Notes: generated by a model from the letters alone, not told the origin. A stretch of DNA of 10,312 bases from Desulfovibrionaceae bacterium (GCA_030539415.1 JAUNSE010000047.1:1-10312), one strand, 5' to 3'. Counted from the stretch's first letter, positions 1-6,946 are shown. A program made the numbers and translations.

Positions 1-18
1 GCCTCGAATATCTGATTC

Positions 19-35
19 AGACGCGCGAAGCGTCC
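19..35 (-). terminator. Hairpin after the porin gene, possible terminator
   Basis: About 14 bases past the porin stop, the minus strand has GACGC-TTCGC-GCGTC with an extra G-T pair outside. No T-run follows within the window, so it is only a weak terminator candidate; a stronger one could lie beyond the left edge. Confidence 0.25.
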
Positions 36-48
36 GCTATCGGATGGC

Positions 49-1599
49 TTAGAAGGAGTAGGCGAAGATCAGCTGGGCCTTCCAGGCGTCCTTCTTCTCG
101 TAGGTAGCACCACCGTTGATACCACTGTCAGCCTTCTTCCAGGTGTCCTGATCCATGAAATTGACCACGTAGCCCAGTTCGAGGTTGATGGCGAAGTTCT
201 CGTACATCTGATACTCGTTGACCAGGTTGAATTCGAGCAGGCTGTCGTTGGTGGTCAGATACAGGTCGCAGTCACCGCTATAGCCTTCAGCGCTGGAAGC
301 CCAGGACCACGGGGTGGCGGCGTACTTGGCCATGGACGGGGAGTTGGTGCCGCCCCAGTAGGCCACGCGGAAGGTGTGGGACAGATTCTCGACGAAGGAC
401 ATGTCCTTGACCTGCAGGCCGATGCCCCAGGTGCCGGCGTAGGCCAGGTTGCGGTCGTAGACGCTGCCGTCGGCAGCCCAGCCCATGTTGCCGTCACCCA
501 TGAAGGAGGTGAAGGTGCCGCAGGCGGAAATGGAGGGCATGCGCTCGGAGCCGTTCTTCGGGTTGCTGTCGTCACCGGAGGCGTACCAGCCGAAGATGCC
601 GGGAGTGCCCCAGTCCATCTTGTATTCGACCAGAGCCTTGGCCAGCCAGCCTTCGCGCTTGGTGTCGAAACGCTTGAGGTCGCCGTTCGACTTCGTGATG
701 TCACCGCGGCCCTGGCTGGCCAGATAGCCGTAGTTGAAGTCGAACTCGATGTTCAGCGGATCCATCATGGTGAAGGTCATCGGAACACCGAACCAGAAGG
801 CGCCGGTGTTGGCGCTGCCATTGCGGTCAAAGGTAGCGTCATCTTCGCCATCATGCCAACGCTTGTCGGTGTAGCTCGCCAGGAAGGGGCTGTTGTAAGC
901 AGAATTGCTGCCACGAACGGCGTTCTGGCCAACGATGCCGTACATGATCCAGGGAGTGGCGGTGAAGCCGTCGAAGGTCATGGGCAGGGCAACGGAGATC
1001 AGGTCCAGATTGTCGAGGTAGTTGGCCTTGTTGTTGCCGCTGGTGTCATTAGAAGCAGCGGTGTAGTTGTCATTGTAGGGGCGGGCCCACATGACGTTCA
1101 GGCCGATGTTCTCGTTGAACTGATAGTTGACCACGACAGCGGCCAGATCGTCATCGAGGATACCGGAACCGCCGGCAGCGGCGGGCATGGCAATCGCCTG
1201 GATGCCCATGCGCACCTTGAGATCAGTTTCCGGAATGGCCCAGTCGATGTAGGCGTTCTTCACTTCGACGATGGTCTGGTCGGCACCGAGAGCGCCGCCG
1301 GATTCGGCATTGCCCCAAGTGGTGTCGCCGATTTCGAAGTACACGGTGCCGGACAGGTTCTCGGAGGCCACGGCGTCTATCTGCAGACGGACGCGCTGGG
1401 CGGCGGTGAACTTGTCGTTGTTGTTGGCCTTCTGCTTGGAAGCAGAGGAGCTGTCACGGGTCTTGTTGACGAAGCTGCCGTCGCCGACGCCGAAGCCCAT
1501 CAGCCACTGACCTTTGGCCTTGAAGTCGATAGCCTGAGCGCTGGTGGTCGCGGAAAACACGAGACCGGCGGCCAGGAGAAGTGTCATCAAACGTTTCAT
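49..1599 (-). CDS. Outer-membrane trimeric porin, Desulfovibrio type
   Basis: A 516-residue beta-barrel porin that should form a passive channel for small solutes in the outer membrane. Residues 1-23 are a textbook signal peptide: MKRL, then a hydrophobic stretch, ending in the cleavage site AQA before IDFKAKG. The remainder alternates polar and hydrophobic/aromatic residues as in beta strands, is rich in Gly, Asn, Asp, Trp and Tyr, and ends in IFAYSF, the C-terminal Phe signature recognised by the barrel assembly machinery. The N-terminal IDFKAKGQWLMGFGVGDGSF pattern matches my memory of the family annotated as outer membrane homotrimeric porin in Desulfovibrio. I chose the ATG at 1597-1599 because it starts the signal peptide and has a GGGGGG ribosome site just upstream. 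The frame is open further upstream to 1731, but that extension runs through the promoter. There are two cysteines, at residues 360 and 444, which is unusual for a porin. Monocistronic by context. Family confident; substrate unknown. Confidence 0.9.
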   Translation of the reverse strand: MKRLMTLLLAAGLVFSATTSAQAIDFKAKGQWLMGFGVGDGSFVNKTRDSSSASKQKANNNDKFTAAQRVRLQIDAVASENLSGTVYFEIGDTTWGNAESGGALGADQTIVEVKNAYIDWAIPETDLKVRMGIQAIAMPAAAGGSGILDDDLAAVVVNYQFNENIGLNVMWARPYNDNYTAASNDTSGNNKANYLDNLDLISVALPMTFDGFTATPWIMYGIVGQNAVRGSNSAYNSPFLASYTDKRWHDGEDDATFDRNGSANTGAFWFGVPMTFTMMDPLNIEFDFNYGYLASQGRGDITKSNGDLKRFDTKREGWLAKALVEYKMDWGTPGIFGWYASGDDSNPKNGSERMPSISACGTFTSFMGDGNMGWAADGSVYDRNLAYAGTWGIGLQVKDMSFVENLSHTFRVAYWGGTNSPSMAKYAATPWSWASSAEGYSGDCDLYLTTNDSLLEFNLVNEYQMYENFAINLELGYVVNFMDQDTWKKADSGINGGATYEKKDAWKAQLIFAYSF

Positions 1600-1652
1600 T
1601 GGTAATCCCCCCAATAGAAATTCGTGTTGGCCTTGTGAAAGGCTCTGGAGTC

Positions 1653-1682
1653 GTAATAAGGGAACTTGGGGAGCCTTGTCAA
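1653..1682 (-). promoter_or_regulatory. Sigma-70-type promoter of the porin gene
   Basis: On the minus strand, a perfect -35 TTGACA (1677-1682) is followed after 18 bases by the -10 TATTAC (1653-1658, four of six consensus bases). A run of seven A followed by TTT lies directly upstream of the -35 and could act as an UP element. The start point would be near 1645, giving a leader of about 45 bases with a G-rich ribosome site. This strength fits an abundant outer-membrane protein. The rest of the 302-base gap (1600-1901) holds only this promoter and the terminator of the operon upstream. Confidence 0.6.
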
Positions 1683-1784
1683 ATTTTTTTAACCGCCGGA
1701 GCGGCAGTGAAAGCGAATTTTGATTGTTCATTCAATCCAATCATCTGAAAATTACTGCCGATTTCATTCGACGGAAAATTTTCC

Positions 1785-1820
1785 AAAAAATTTGACCGGG
1801 CCGCCGCTGGTGGTCCGGTC
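1785..1820 (-). terminator. Intrinsic terminator of the rsfS-gpmI-zinc-ribbon operon
   Basis: Read on the minus strand, GACCGGACC pairs with GGCCCGGTC (nine positions with one A-C mismatch) around a nine-base loop, followed at once by AAATTTTTT. It lies about 80 bases past the stop of the last gene of the operon, and separates that operon from the porin promoter on the same strand. Confidence 0.65.
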
Positions 1821-1901
1821 GGAGGTCCGGAACGATATCCGGATGGTCGGATCTGTCTGTCGGGCGTCCTGGCAATGCTCTGTCGGGACGTCCGGAAGCG
1901 T

Positions 1902-2141
1902 TTAGAGATAGTCGCCGCTCATGGCCGCGCGGCCGTCGGCCGTCATGATGTGGAAGAAGTTCAGGTCCGCCTCGTCCACAGGCACGATGGGAAACTGCTG
2001 ATGGCACTGCGGGCAGGTGACGAGCACCGCCTTCGTGGGGCTCATGACGCGGATTACCTTGCGGCAGTTCGGGCAGGCGTAATAGAAGGCTATCTCCATG
2101 CCCGAGGGATAGACGGGGTCCGGAAGGCGCTTGGTGGGCAT
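1902..2141 (-). CDS. Small two-CxxC zinc-ribbon-like protein
   Basis: A 79-residue protein with CPNC at residues 23-26 and CPQC at 43-46. The 16-residue spacing is that of a four-cysteine zinc ribbon. The segment IAFYYACPNCRKVIRV resembles small zinc-finger domains that recognise or stabilise protein or nucleic acid. The C-terminal half, ending in NFFHIMTADGRAAMSGDYL, is hydrophilic and resembles nothing I recognise. The ATG at 2139-2141 lies four bases after the gpmI stop, with AGGA spanning the junction, so its translation is probably coupled to gpmI. An alternative start at residue 15 (MEIAFYY, 2097-2099) would keep both CxxC motifs but has no visible ribosome site. The operon position suggests co-expression with gpmI and rsfS. 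Zinc binding is inferred from the motifs; the function is unknown. Confidence 0.75.
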   Translation of the reverse strand: MPTKRLPDPVYPSGMEIAFYYACPNCRKVIRVMSPTKAVLVTCPQCHQQFPIVPVDEADLNFFHIMTADGRAAMSGDYL

Positions 2142-2145
2142 GGTC

Positions 2146-3669
2146 CTACTCCGCGAGGCTTGTGCCGTTCATCTGGGCGGGCACGTCCATATGCCACAGG
2201 GTCAGAATGGTCACGGCCACGTCGGCCAGCTTGCCGTCCTTCAGCACGCGGTCGGGCTTCTCGCAGTCGAGCAGGATGCAGGGCACGGGATTGGTCGTGT
2301 GCGCCGTGTGCGGCTTGCCGTGCTCGTCGAGCATCTTCTCGCAGTTGCCGTGGTCGGCAATGAGAATCATGCGGCCGCCTCTCGCGCGCACGGCCTCGAC
2401 CATGCGGCCGACGCATTCGTCGACCGTCTCGCAGGCCTCGATGGCCGCGGGAATGATGCCGGTGTGGCCGACCATGTCGCCGTTGGCCAGGTTGCAGACC
2501 ACGAGGTCGTAGCAGCCCTTGTTCCAGGCCTCCACAAAGCGGTCAGTCACCTCGCGGGCGCTCATGGCCGGAGCCTGGTCATAGGTGGCCACGGAGCGGG
2601 GCGAGGGCACGAGCACGCGGTCCTCTCCCTCGAAGGGCTGCTCCACGCCGCCGTTGAAGAAGAAGGTGACGTGGGCGTACTTCTCGGTTTCGGCCAGGCG
2701 CAGCTGGTGCAGGCCGGCCTTCGCGACCACCTCGCCCAGCACCAGGGGGATGTCCTGGTCCGGGAAGGCCACGGGAATGGTCAGGGCGGCATCGTAGCTC
2801 GTCATGGAGGCCGCGCCGGCAAGCGCGGGCAGGGCGCCGCGGTCGAAGCCGTCGAAGGCGTCCAGAGTCAGGGCCGAGACAATCTCGCGCATGCGGTCGG
2901 CGCGGAAGTTGAAGAAGAAGATGCCGTCGCCGTCCCTCAGGCCGGGCTCGCGCTCCGAAACCCAGACGGGCTTCACGAATTCGTCCAGCACCTTTTCGTC
3001 ATAGGAGGCCTGCAGCGCCTTTTCGGCGCCGGAGACTCTGGGGCCCTCGCCGTGCACCAGCAGGTTGAAGGCCTGGGAGACGCGCTCCCAGCGCTTGTCG
3101 CGATCCATGGCGTAGAAGCGGCCGTAGAGGGCGGCAATCTCCTGGTCTGGCAGTTTGGCGAGCTCCTCCTCCAGCTGGCGGACATAGCCCATGCCGCTGT
3201 CCGGAGGAGTGTCGCGGCCGTCCAAAAGACAGTGCACCAGCACGGGCACGCCGGCTTCGGCGGCCATGCGGCAGAGCGCGAACAGATGATTGATATGGCT
3301 GTGCACGCCGCCGTCCGAGAGCAGGCCGCACAGGTGCAGCGTGCCGCCGGCGGCCTTCACCTTTTCAATCAGGCCGGTGATGACGGGATTGTCCCTGAAG
3401 GAGCCGTCCTCGATGGCCACGTCGATGCGGGTCATGTCCTGGTAGACAATGCGGCCCGAGCCGATGTTGAGATGGCCGACTTCCGAATTGCCCATGTAGC
3501 CCGCGGGCAGGCCCACGGCGCGGCCGGAGGCCTCGAGCCTGGAATGGGGGCAGGTCTCGAACAGCTTGTCGATATTGGGCGTTCTGGCCAGAGAGGCCGC
3601 GTTGCCGGAGCCGGCCGGCGCGATGCCCCAGCCGTCCAGAATGAGCAGCAGGGTAGGGGTGACGTTCAT
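2146..3669 (-). CDS. gpmI: 2,3-bisphosphoglycerate-independent phosphoglycerate mutase
   Basis: Interconverts 3-phosphoglycerate and 2-phosphoglycerate in lower glycolysis/gluconeogenesis in the cytoplasm, using two metal ions (usually Mn) and a phosphoserine intermediate. The length of 507 residues is normal for the family. The two-domain enzyme is complete: metal-binding Asp12 in LILDGWG; nucleophile Ser62 in GNSEVGH; His123 in GGVHSH; Arg152-Asp153 in LDGRDTPP; Arg184 and Arg190 in GRFYAMDRDKRW; Arg256 and Arg259 in NFRADR; Lys330; Asp398 and His402 in NGDMVGHTG; Asp439-His440 in ADHGNCEKM; His457 in HTAHTTNPVP. These match the residues known from the Bacillus enzyme in order and almost in number. 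The ATG is three bases after the rsfS stop, with GGGGAG upstream overlapping the end of rsfS, so the two are transcribed and probably translated together. No defect seen. Confidence 0.97.
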   Translation of the reverse strand: MNVTPTLLLILDGWGIAPAGSGNAASLARTPNIDKLFETCPHSRLEASGRAVGLPAGYMGNSEVGHLNIGSGRIVYQDMTRIDVAIEDGSFRDNPVITGLIEKVKAAGGTLHLCGLLSDGGVHSHINHLFALCRMAAEAGVPVLVHCLLDGRDTPPDSGMGYVRQLEEELAKLPDQEIAALYGRFYAMDRDKRWERVSQAFNLLVHGEGPRVSGAEKALQASYDEKVLDEFVKPVWVSEREPGLRDGDGIFFFNFRADRMREIVSALTLDAFDGFDRGALPALAGAASMTSYDAALTIPVAFPDQDIPLVLGEVVAKAGLHQLRLAETEKYAHVTFFFNGGVEQPFEGEDRVLVPSPRSVATYDQAPAMSAREVTDRFVEAWNKGCYDLVVCNLANGDMVGHTGIIPAAIEACETVDECVGRMVEAVRARGGRMILIADHGNCEKMLDEHGKPHTAHTTNPVPCILLDCEKPDRVLKDGKLADVAVTILTLWHMDVPAQMNGTSLAE

Positions 3670-3672
3670 TGC

Positions 3673-4080
3673 TTACTCCCCGGCACTTTCGGCCATGGCC
3701 TGCAGTTCCTCCTTGCTGGAGGGAACGCTCCACAGGGATTCGAGCTTGTACAGGCGCCGCGTGTCGGCCTGGAAGATGTTGACCACGAAGTCGTTGCAGT
3801 CCACGAGAATCCACTGGCCCACGGCATAGCCGTCCATGCGCAGGAACTCGTAGCCGTTCTCGCCGCACAGGCGGTTCACGCCGTCGGCAAGGCTCTGGGC
3901 GTGGCGGACGGAGGAGGCGGTGGCCACCACCATGGCTTCGGTGAAGGCGCCGCGGCCCTCGAGATCGATCACGTCGACATCGGCCGCCTTGTGCTCCCTG
4001 AGCCAGTCGGCGATGACGGAAACCTTGTCCATGGTCGGAAGGTCGGAATATTTTTTTGTCTGCGAAGAATTGTTTGTCAT
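3673..4080 (-). CDS. rsfS: Ribosome silencing factor RsfS (Iojap/DUF143 family)
   Basis: Binds ribosomal protein uL14 on the 50S subunit and blocks joining to 30S, damping translation when nutrients are short. With the ATG at 4078-4080 the protein has 135 residues, close to family size. Family patterns in order: KYSDLPTMDKVSVIADWLREHKAADV-type N-terminus, VIDLEGRGAFTEAMVVATASSVRHAQSLAD (residues 37-66), then GYAVGQWILVDCNDFVVNIFQADTRRLYKLESLW (84-117). The last block usually reads VVH where this one reads VVN, a small deviation. The start is uncertain. No Shine-Dalgarno is visible before 4080, while an in-frame TTG at 4117-4119 has GGAG only three bases upstream and would add 13 residues. First gene of the operon with gpmI; its candidate promoter lies inside the start region of the divergent ligase gene. 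Confidence 0.9.
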   Translation of the reverse strand: MTNNSSQTKKYSDLPTMDKVSVIADWLREHKAADVDVIDLEGRGAFTEAMVVATASSVRHAQSLADGVNRLCGENGYEFLRMDGYAVGQWILVDCNDFVVNIFQADTRRLYKLESLWSVPSSKEELQAMAESAGE

Positions 4081-4157
4081 AAAAAATAAGCATTCAGCCT
4101 GTTGCGGCTGTCCGGACAAAGACTCCGCCCGAAGGTCCTCACGGCGTCCGGTTTTCC

Positions 4158-4186
4158 TTGATTAGGGCAGAAAAAAAAGGCATTAT
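4158..4186 (+). promoter_or_regulatory. Candidate promoter of the phenylacetate-CoA ligase gene
   Basis: -35 TTGATT (4158-4163, four of six) and -10 CATTAT (4181-4186, four of six) are separated by exactly 17 bases, the spacer holding an A8 run. Transcription would start near 4193, about 45 bases before the GTG start. That supports the GTG over the upstream in-frame ATG at 4185-4187, which overlaps the -10. Confidence 0.4.
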
Positions 4187-4190
4187 GCCT
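4178..4190 (+). repeat. 13-base palindrome over the ligase -10, possible operator
   Basis: AGGCAT-T-ATGCCT is a perfect inverted repeat of six-base arms about a central T. It covers the candidate -10 of the ligase promoter and sits just downstream of the start point of the opposing rsfS promoter, so a bound protein could affect both directions. No regulator gene is adjacent and none is identified. Confidence 0.35.
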
Positions 4191-4206
4191 ACTCCAGTTT
4201 TTCGGC

Positions 4207-4235
4207 AGTCTATCCAATGTCCAGAGAGGTGTAAA
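4207..4235 (-). promoter_or_regulatory. Candidate promoter of the rsfS-gpmI operon
   Basis: On the minus strand, -35 TTTACA (4230-4235, five of six) and -10 TAGACT (4207-4212, four of six) are 17 bases apart. Transcription would start near 4200 and run left, leaving an 80-120 base leader. Its -35 overlaps the ribosome site region of the divergent ligase gene, and the transcript crosses the ligase promoter. Seen by eye only. Confidence 0.35.
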
Positions 4236-4238
4236 GCC

Positions 4239-5540
4239 GTGCTGTTCGACATCAAAAACGAAACTCTTCCCAGAGAGGAAATCCGCAAGGTTCAGCTTGT
4301 CCGCCTGCAGCAGACCTGCGACCGCCTGTACAACACTGTCCCGTTCTACAGGAAACGCTTTGACGAGCTCGGGATAAAGCCCAGGGATATCCGCACTCTT
4401 GACGATCTGCAGAGAATTCCCTTCACGACCAAGCAGGACCTGCGCAATCACTATCCCTACGGCCTTTTCTCCGTGCCGAGAGAGCATCTGGCCCGCGTGC
4501 ACGCCTCCAGCGGCACCACCGGCCAGGCTGTCGTGGTCGGCTACACGCAGAGGGACCTGAAGAACTTCGGCGACCTCGCCGCCCGCTGCATGTGCGCCTC
4601 CGGCGTGACTCCCGACGACATTGTCCATGTGGCCTACGGCTACGGCCTGTTCACCGGCGGTCTCGGCGCCCATGACGGCGCGGAGGCGCTCGGCGCCATG
4701 GTCGTGCCCGCCTCCGGCGGCGCCACCCGCCGCCAGGCGCAGCTCATCCGCGACCTCGGCGCCACCGTTCTGGCCTGTACGCCGTCCTTCGCCCTCCATC
4801 TGTGGGAAGCCGGCATGGAGCAGGGCATCAACTTCCGCGACCTGCCCCTCAAGATAGGCGTCTTCGGCGGCGAGCCCTGGTCCAGCACCATGCGCCACTC
4901 CATGGAAGAGAAGATGGGCATCGACGCCCACAACATCTACGGCCTCTCCGAAATCATGGGCCCCGGCGTTGCCATAGACTGCCTGGAGCACACCGGCCTG
5001 CATCTGTGGGAAGACCATTTCCTGGCCGAGATCATCGACCCTGTCACCGGCGAGCAGCTGCCCGAGGGCGAAGTGGGCGAACTGGTCATCACCACGCTCA
5101 CCAAGGAAGGCTCGCCGCTGCTGCGCTACCGCACCCGCGACCTCACCTCCATCGACTACTCGCCCTGCCGCTGCGGCCGCACGCATCTGCGCCTGAGCCG
5201 CTTTGCCGGCCGCACCGACGACATGCTCATCATCCGCGGCGTGAACGTCTTCCCGCAGCAGATCGAAAAGCTGCTCATGAGCAACGAGGGCGTGAGCCCC
5301 AACTACCTCATCGTGGTTGACCGCCAGGGCACGCTGGACACCATCGAGGTGCAGGTGGAGGTCACCGAGTCCACCTTCCACGATCAGATCGGCCGCATGC
5401 AGAAGCTGCAGAAGGACCTGCAGGAGAACATCAAGGAGTTCTGCGGCGTCACCGCCAAGGTCCGTCTCATGGAGCCGCACTCCATTGCCCGTTCCGGCGG
5501 CAAGGCCACCCGCGTTGTGGACAACAGGCCCAAGGACTAG
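4239..5540 (+). CDS. paaK: Phenylacetate-CoA ligase (AMP-forming)
   Basis: Activates phenylacetate or a related arylacetate with ATP and CoA to the acyl-CoA, AMP and pyrophosphate, in the cytoplasm. The protein has 433 residues, the usual PaaK size. Adenylate-forming motifs in order: the phosphate loop SSGTTG (90-95), YGYGLFTGGLGAH (about 133-145), YGLSE (234-238), YRTRD (297-301), CRCGRTH (310-316), the hinge GRTDDMLIIRGVNVFP (324-339), and the C-terminal GGKATRV (420-426) with the probable catalytic Lys422. I chose the GTG at 4239-4241 because GAGAGGT stands eight bases upstream, the length then fits the family, and the candidate promoter lies just before. In-frame starts at 4158 and 4185 would add 27 or 18 unconserved residues. 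It stands alone with no paa degradation genes nearby, which suggests use in aromatic amino acid fermentation or salvage rather than the aerobic paa pathway. The true arylacetate substrate is uncertain. Confidence 0.9.
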   Translation: MLFDIKNETLPREEIRKVQLVRLQQTCDRLYNTVPFYRKRFDELGIKPRDIRTLDDLQRIPFTTKQDLRNHYPYGLFSVPREHLARVHASSGTTGQAVVVGYTQRDLKNFGDLAARCMCASGVTPDDIVHVAYGYGLFTGGLGAHDGAEALGAMVVPASGGATRRQAQLIRDLGATVLACTPSFALHLWEAGMEQGINFRDLPLKIGVFGGEPWSSTMRHSMEEKMGIDAHNIYGLSEIMGPGVAIDCLEHTGLHLWEDHFLAEIIDPVTGEQLPEGEVGELVITTLTKEGSPLLRYRTRDLTSIDYSPCRCGRTHLRLSRFAGRTDDMLIIRGVNVFPQQIEKLLMSNEGVSPNYLIVVDRQGTLDTIEVQVEVTESTFHDQIGRMQKLQKDLQENIKEFCGVTAKVRLMEPHSIARSGGKATRVVDNRPKD

Positions 5541-5559
5541 GCTTCTGAGCAGAAATGTT

Positions 5560-5593
5560 CCGCGCCGGGCCGGCTCGGGCCGGCCTGACGCGG
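5560..5593 (+). terminator. GC-rich hairpin after the ligase gene
   Basis: An inner perfect stem GGCCGGC-TCGG-GCCGGCC is capped by an outer stem CCGCG/CGCGG with a small internal loop between them. No T-run follows on the plus strand; instead A-rich sequence leads to the tRNA promoter. It is probably a transcription pause or a mRNA 3' end stabiliser, and less clearly an intrinsic terminator. Confidence 0.4.
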
Positions 5594-5620
5594 GAATTCT
5601 GAAAAAAATGAAAAAAAAGC

Positions 5621-5649
5621 TTGACGGAGAGGCCTCGTTAGCGTAGAAC
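5621..5649 (+). promoter_or_regulatory. Promoter of the tRNA operon
   Basis: -35 TTGACG (5621-5626, five of six) and -10 TAGAAC (5644-5649, four of six) are spaced by 17 bases, preceded by A-tracts (A7 and A8). The predicted start is near 5656, about a dozen bases before the first tRNA. Confidence 0.6.
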
Positions 5650-5667
5650 CTCTTCTCGTCGCAACGA

Positions 5668-5742
<75 letters not shown>

Positions 5743-5751
5743 GACAAATGA

Positions 5752-5826
<75 letters not shown>

Positions 5827-5847
5827 ATTTTTTTGTGCTCGCATGAT

Positions 5848-5922
<75 letters not shown>

Positions 5923-5975
5923 CCACACTCCGGACGGAATCCGGAGGCGCGGCACAAAACATCGCATGACAACAT

Positions 5976-6149
<174 letters not shown>

Positions 6150-6151
<2 letters not shown>

Positions 6152-6183
6152 AGCCCCTGCAGCTCATCGCCGCAGGGGCTTTT
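6150..6183 (+). terminator. Intrinsic terminator of the tRNA operon
   Basis: AAAGCCCCTGC (6150-6160) pairs perfectly with GCAGGGGCTTT (6172-6182) around an 11-base loop, with the T-run overlapping the 3' arm. It starts eight bases after the last tRNA. Confidence 0.9.
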
Positions 6184-6690
6184 CGTTTGCCCGCACAGGC
6201 CGAAAAACGCGGGGCGGAAGTCTCTCTTCCTTCGGCTGTCCGGGCCTGCGCCAAAAAGCTGTCCGCGGAGTCCTTTTCTGCATCCGGCATCCTGGAAGGC
6301 TTCTGGCGGACGAATTTCGGATTTGACGGTGGAGATGTTCCAGGCGGGGCGGCGTGCGGCGAGGCAGAGGCTCCTCTCCCGCCTGGCCGCGGCCTGCGGA
6401 GAGACGGACTGCCCCGGGGGATATCAATATACAAGAAAGACCGGCGGCATGCAGAAGTTCCGCGGCAGCCTCGCGACAAAAGACCCGGACGGGCGCACAG
6501 GCTGGACGCATGCGGCAGGCTCAGCCATTTCCGGGGCAGATGCCTGGGAGCGCCCCTCCTCCGGGATGGGCGTGAATGAAGGACGCGCGGAATGATGAGG
6601 GACGGTTGCCGCCGGCCGGAAAGAGCGGCCGCAATCCGGCAGAAATGCCCGCGGGCGCCTGCCGGACCGGCTTGCCTTGCGAATGGAATG
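6184..6690. other. GC-rich stretch without a supportable gene
   Basis: Open frames exist on both strands but lack ribosome sites, have low-complexity Arg/Gly/Pro/Ala composition, and those on the minus strand run into the tRNA genes. I recognise no protein. The stretch holds hairpins: 6374-6403 (CTCTCC with GC, paired with GCGGAGAG, one bulge) and 6635-6666 (TCCGGCAG/CTGCCGGA with an inner GCC/GGC stem). It could be a decayed gene or untranslated spacer. No repeats, mobile-element ends or integrase remnants were seen. Confidence 0.4.
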
Positions 6691-6732
6691 AAGCTTTCTT
6701 TTGTGCTTGTCTTCCAAGTGTTATCCTACGGT

Positions 6733-6746
6733 ATTGAACGTTCAAT
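6733..6746. promoter_or_regulatory. 14-base perfect palindrome, likely operator
   Basis: ATTGAACGTTCAAT is self-complementary over its full length. It opens the AT-rich control region upstream of the lactate permease gene, about 135 bases before the candidate -35, a position more typical of an activator or of DNA looping. The binding protein is unknown. Confidence 0.4.
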
Positions 6747-6768
6747 CAATGATAGATGTCTGCAGTTG

Positions 6769-6787
6769 ATTGTGCGTTCAACACAAT
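6769..6787. promoter_or_regulatory. Dyad ATTGTG-N7-CACAAT, Crp/Fnr-like
   Basis: Six-base arms ATTGTG and CACAAT are perfect inverted repeats with seven bases between. The TTGTG/CACAA core resembles Crp/Fnr-superfamily sites such as those of HcpR in Desulfovibrio, but the usual spacing between TGTG and CACA is eight, so the fit is one base short. Confidence 0.35.
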
Positions 6788-6799
6788 GGAGTTTGTTGA

Positions 6800-6889
6800 T
6801 TGGTTGATCAGTACGGTGCTTTTTTCTGCCGTTATTTTTGTTGGTTGGAAAAAAAGTTGTGCCAAAGTGCTTTTTTTGGTTGATCCAAA
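6800..6889. repeat. Three TTGGTTG words and a TTTGG-N5-CCAAA dyad
   Basis: TTGGTTG occurs at 6800-6806, 6841-6847 and 6876-6882. The first and third extend to the ten-base word TTGGTTGATC. The third lies inside the dyad TTTGG-TTGAT-CCAAA (6875-6889), which covers the candidate -35 of the lactate permease promoter. The pattern suggests an array of sites for one regulator, possibly a repressor at the -35. Confidence 0.35.
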
Positions 6890-6909
6890 GCTGATTTTTT
6901 GTATATAAC
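6880..6909 (+). promoter_or_regulatory. Candidate promoter of the lactate permease gene
   Basis: -35 TTGATC (6880-6885, four of six) and -10 TATAAC (6904-6909, five of six) are 18 bases apart, in the most AT-rich part of the gap. A start near 6916 would give a leader of about 200 bases. I found no convincing sigma-54 (GG-N10-GC) element, although sigma-54 control of lactate genes is known in Desulfovibrio. Confidence 0.4.
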
Positions 6910-6946
6910 AGTACTACGCTAATACAAATTGCTTGTCTGCTTCATG

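Noticed and set aside
376..1605. Plus-strand open frame of about 410 codons across the porin
   Set aside because: It is antisense to a gene with signal peptide, promoter and C-terminal barrel signature; the composition is Gly/Val/Ala-rich and uninformative.
1600..1731. Longer porin start at 1731 adding 44 residues
   Set aside because: The extension would be translated from the promoter region, puts basic residues ahead of the signal peptide, and ignores the G-rich ribosome site before 1599.
2131..4089. Plus-strand open frame of about 650 codons across gpmI and rsfS
   Set aside because: It is antisense to two clearly conserved genes. It is kept open by their strong third-position GC bias and has His/Gly/Ala/Val-rich composition with no family features.
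4077..5480. Minus-strand open frame of about 470 codons across the ligase gene
   Set aside because: It is the shadow of the GC-biased codons of the ligase, with low-complexity composition and no ribosome site.
6592..6807. Plus-strand frame of 71 codons upstream of the permease
   Set aside because: It crosses from the GC-rich hairpin zone into the AT-rich control region with the palindromes, lacks a ribosome site and has no recognisable content.
6840..6900. Sigma-54 promoter for the lactate permease
   Set aside because: One GG-N10-GC spacing exists (6878-6891), but the flanking bases do not match the TGGCAC and TTGCA halves.
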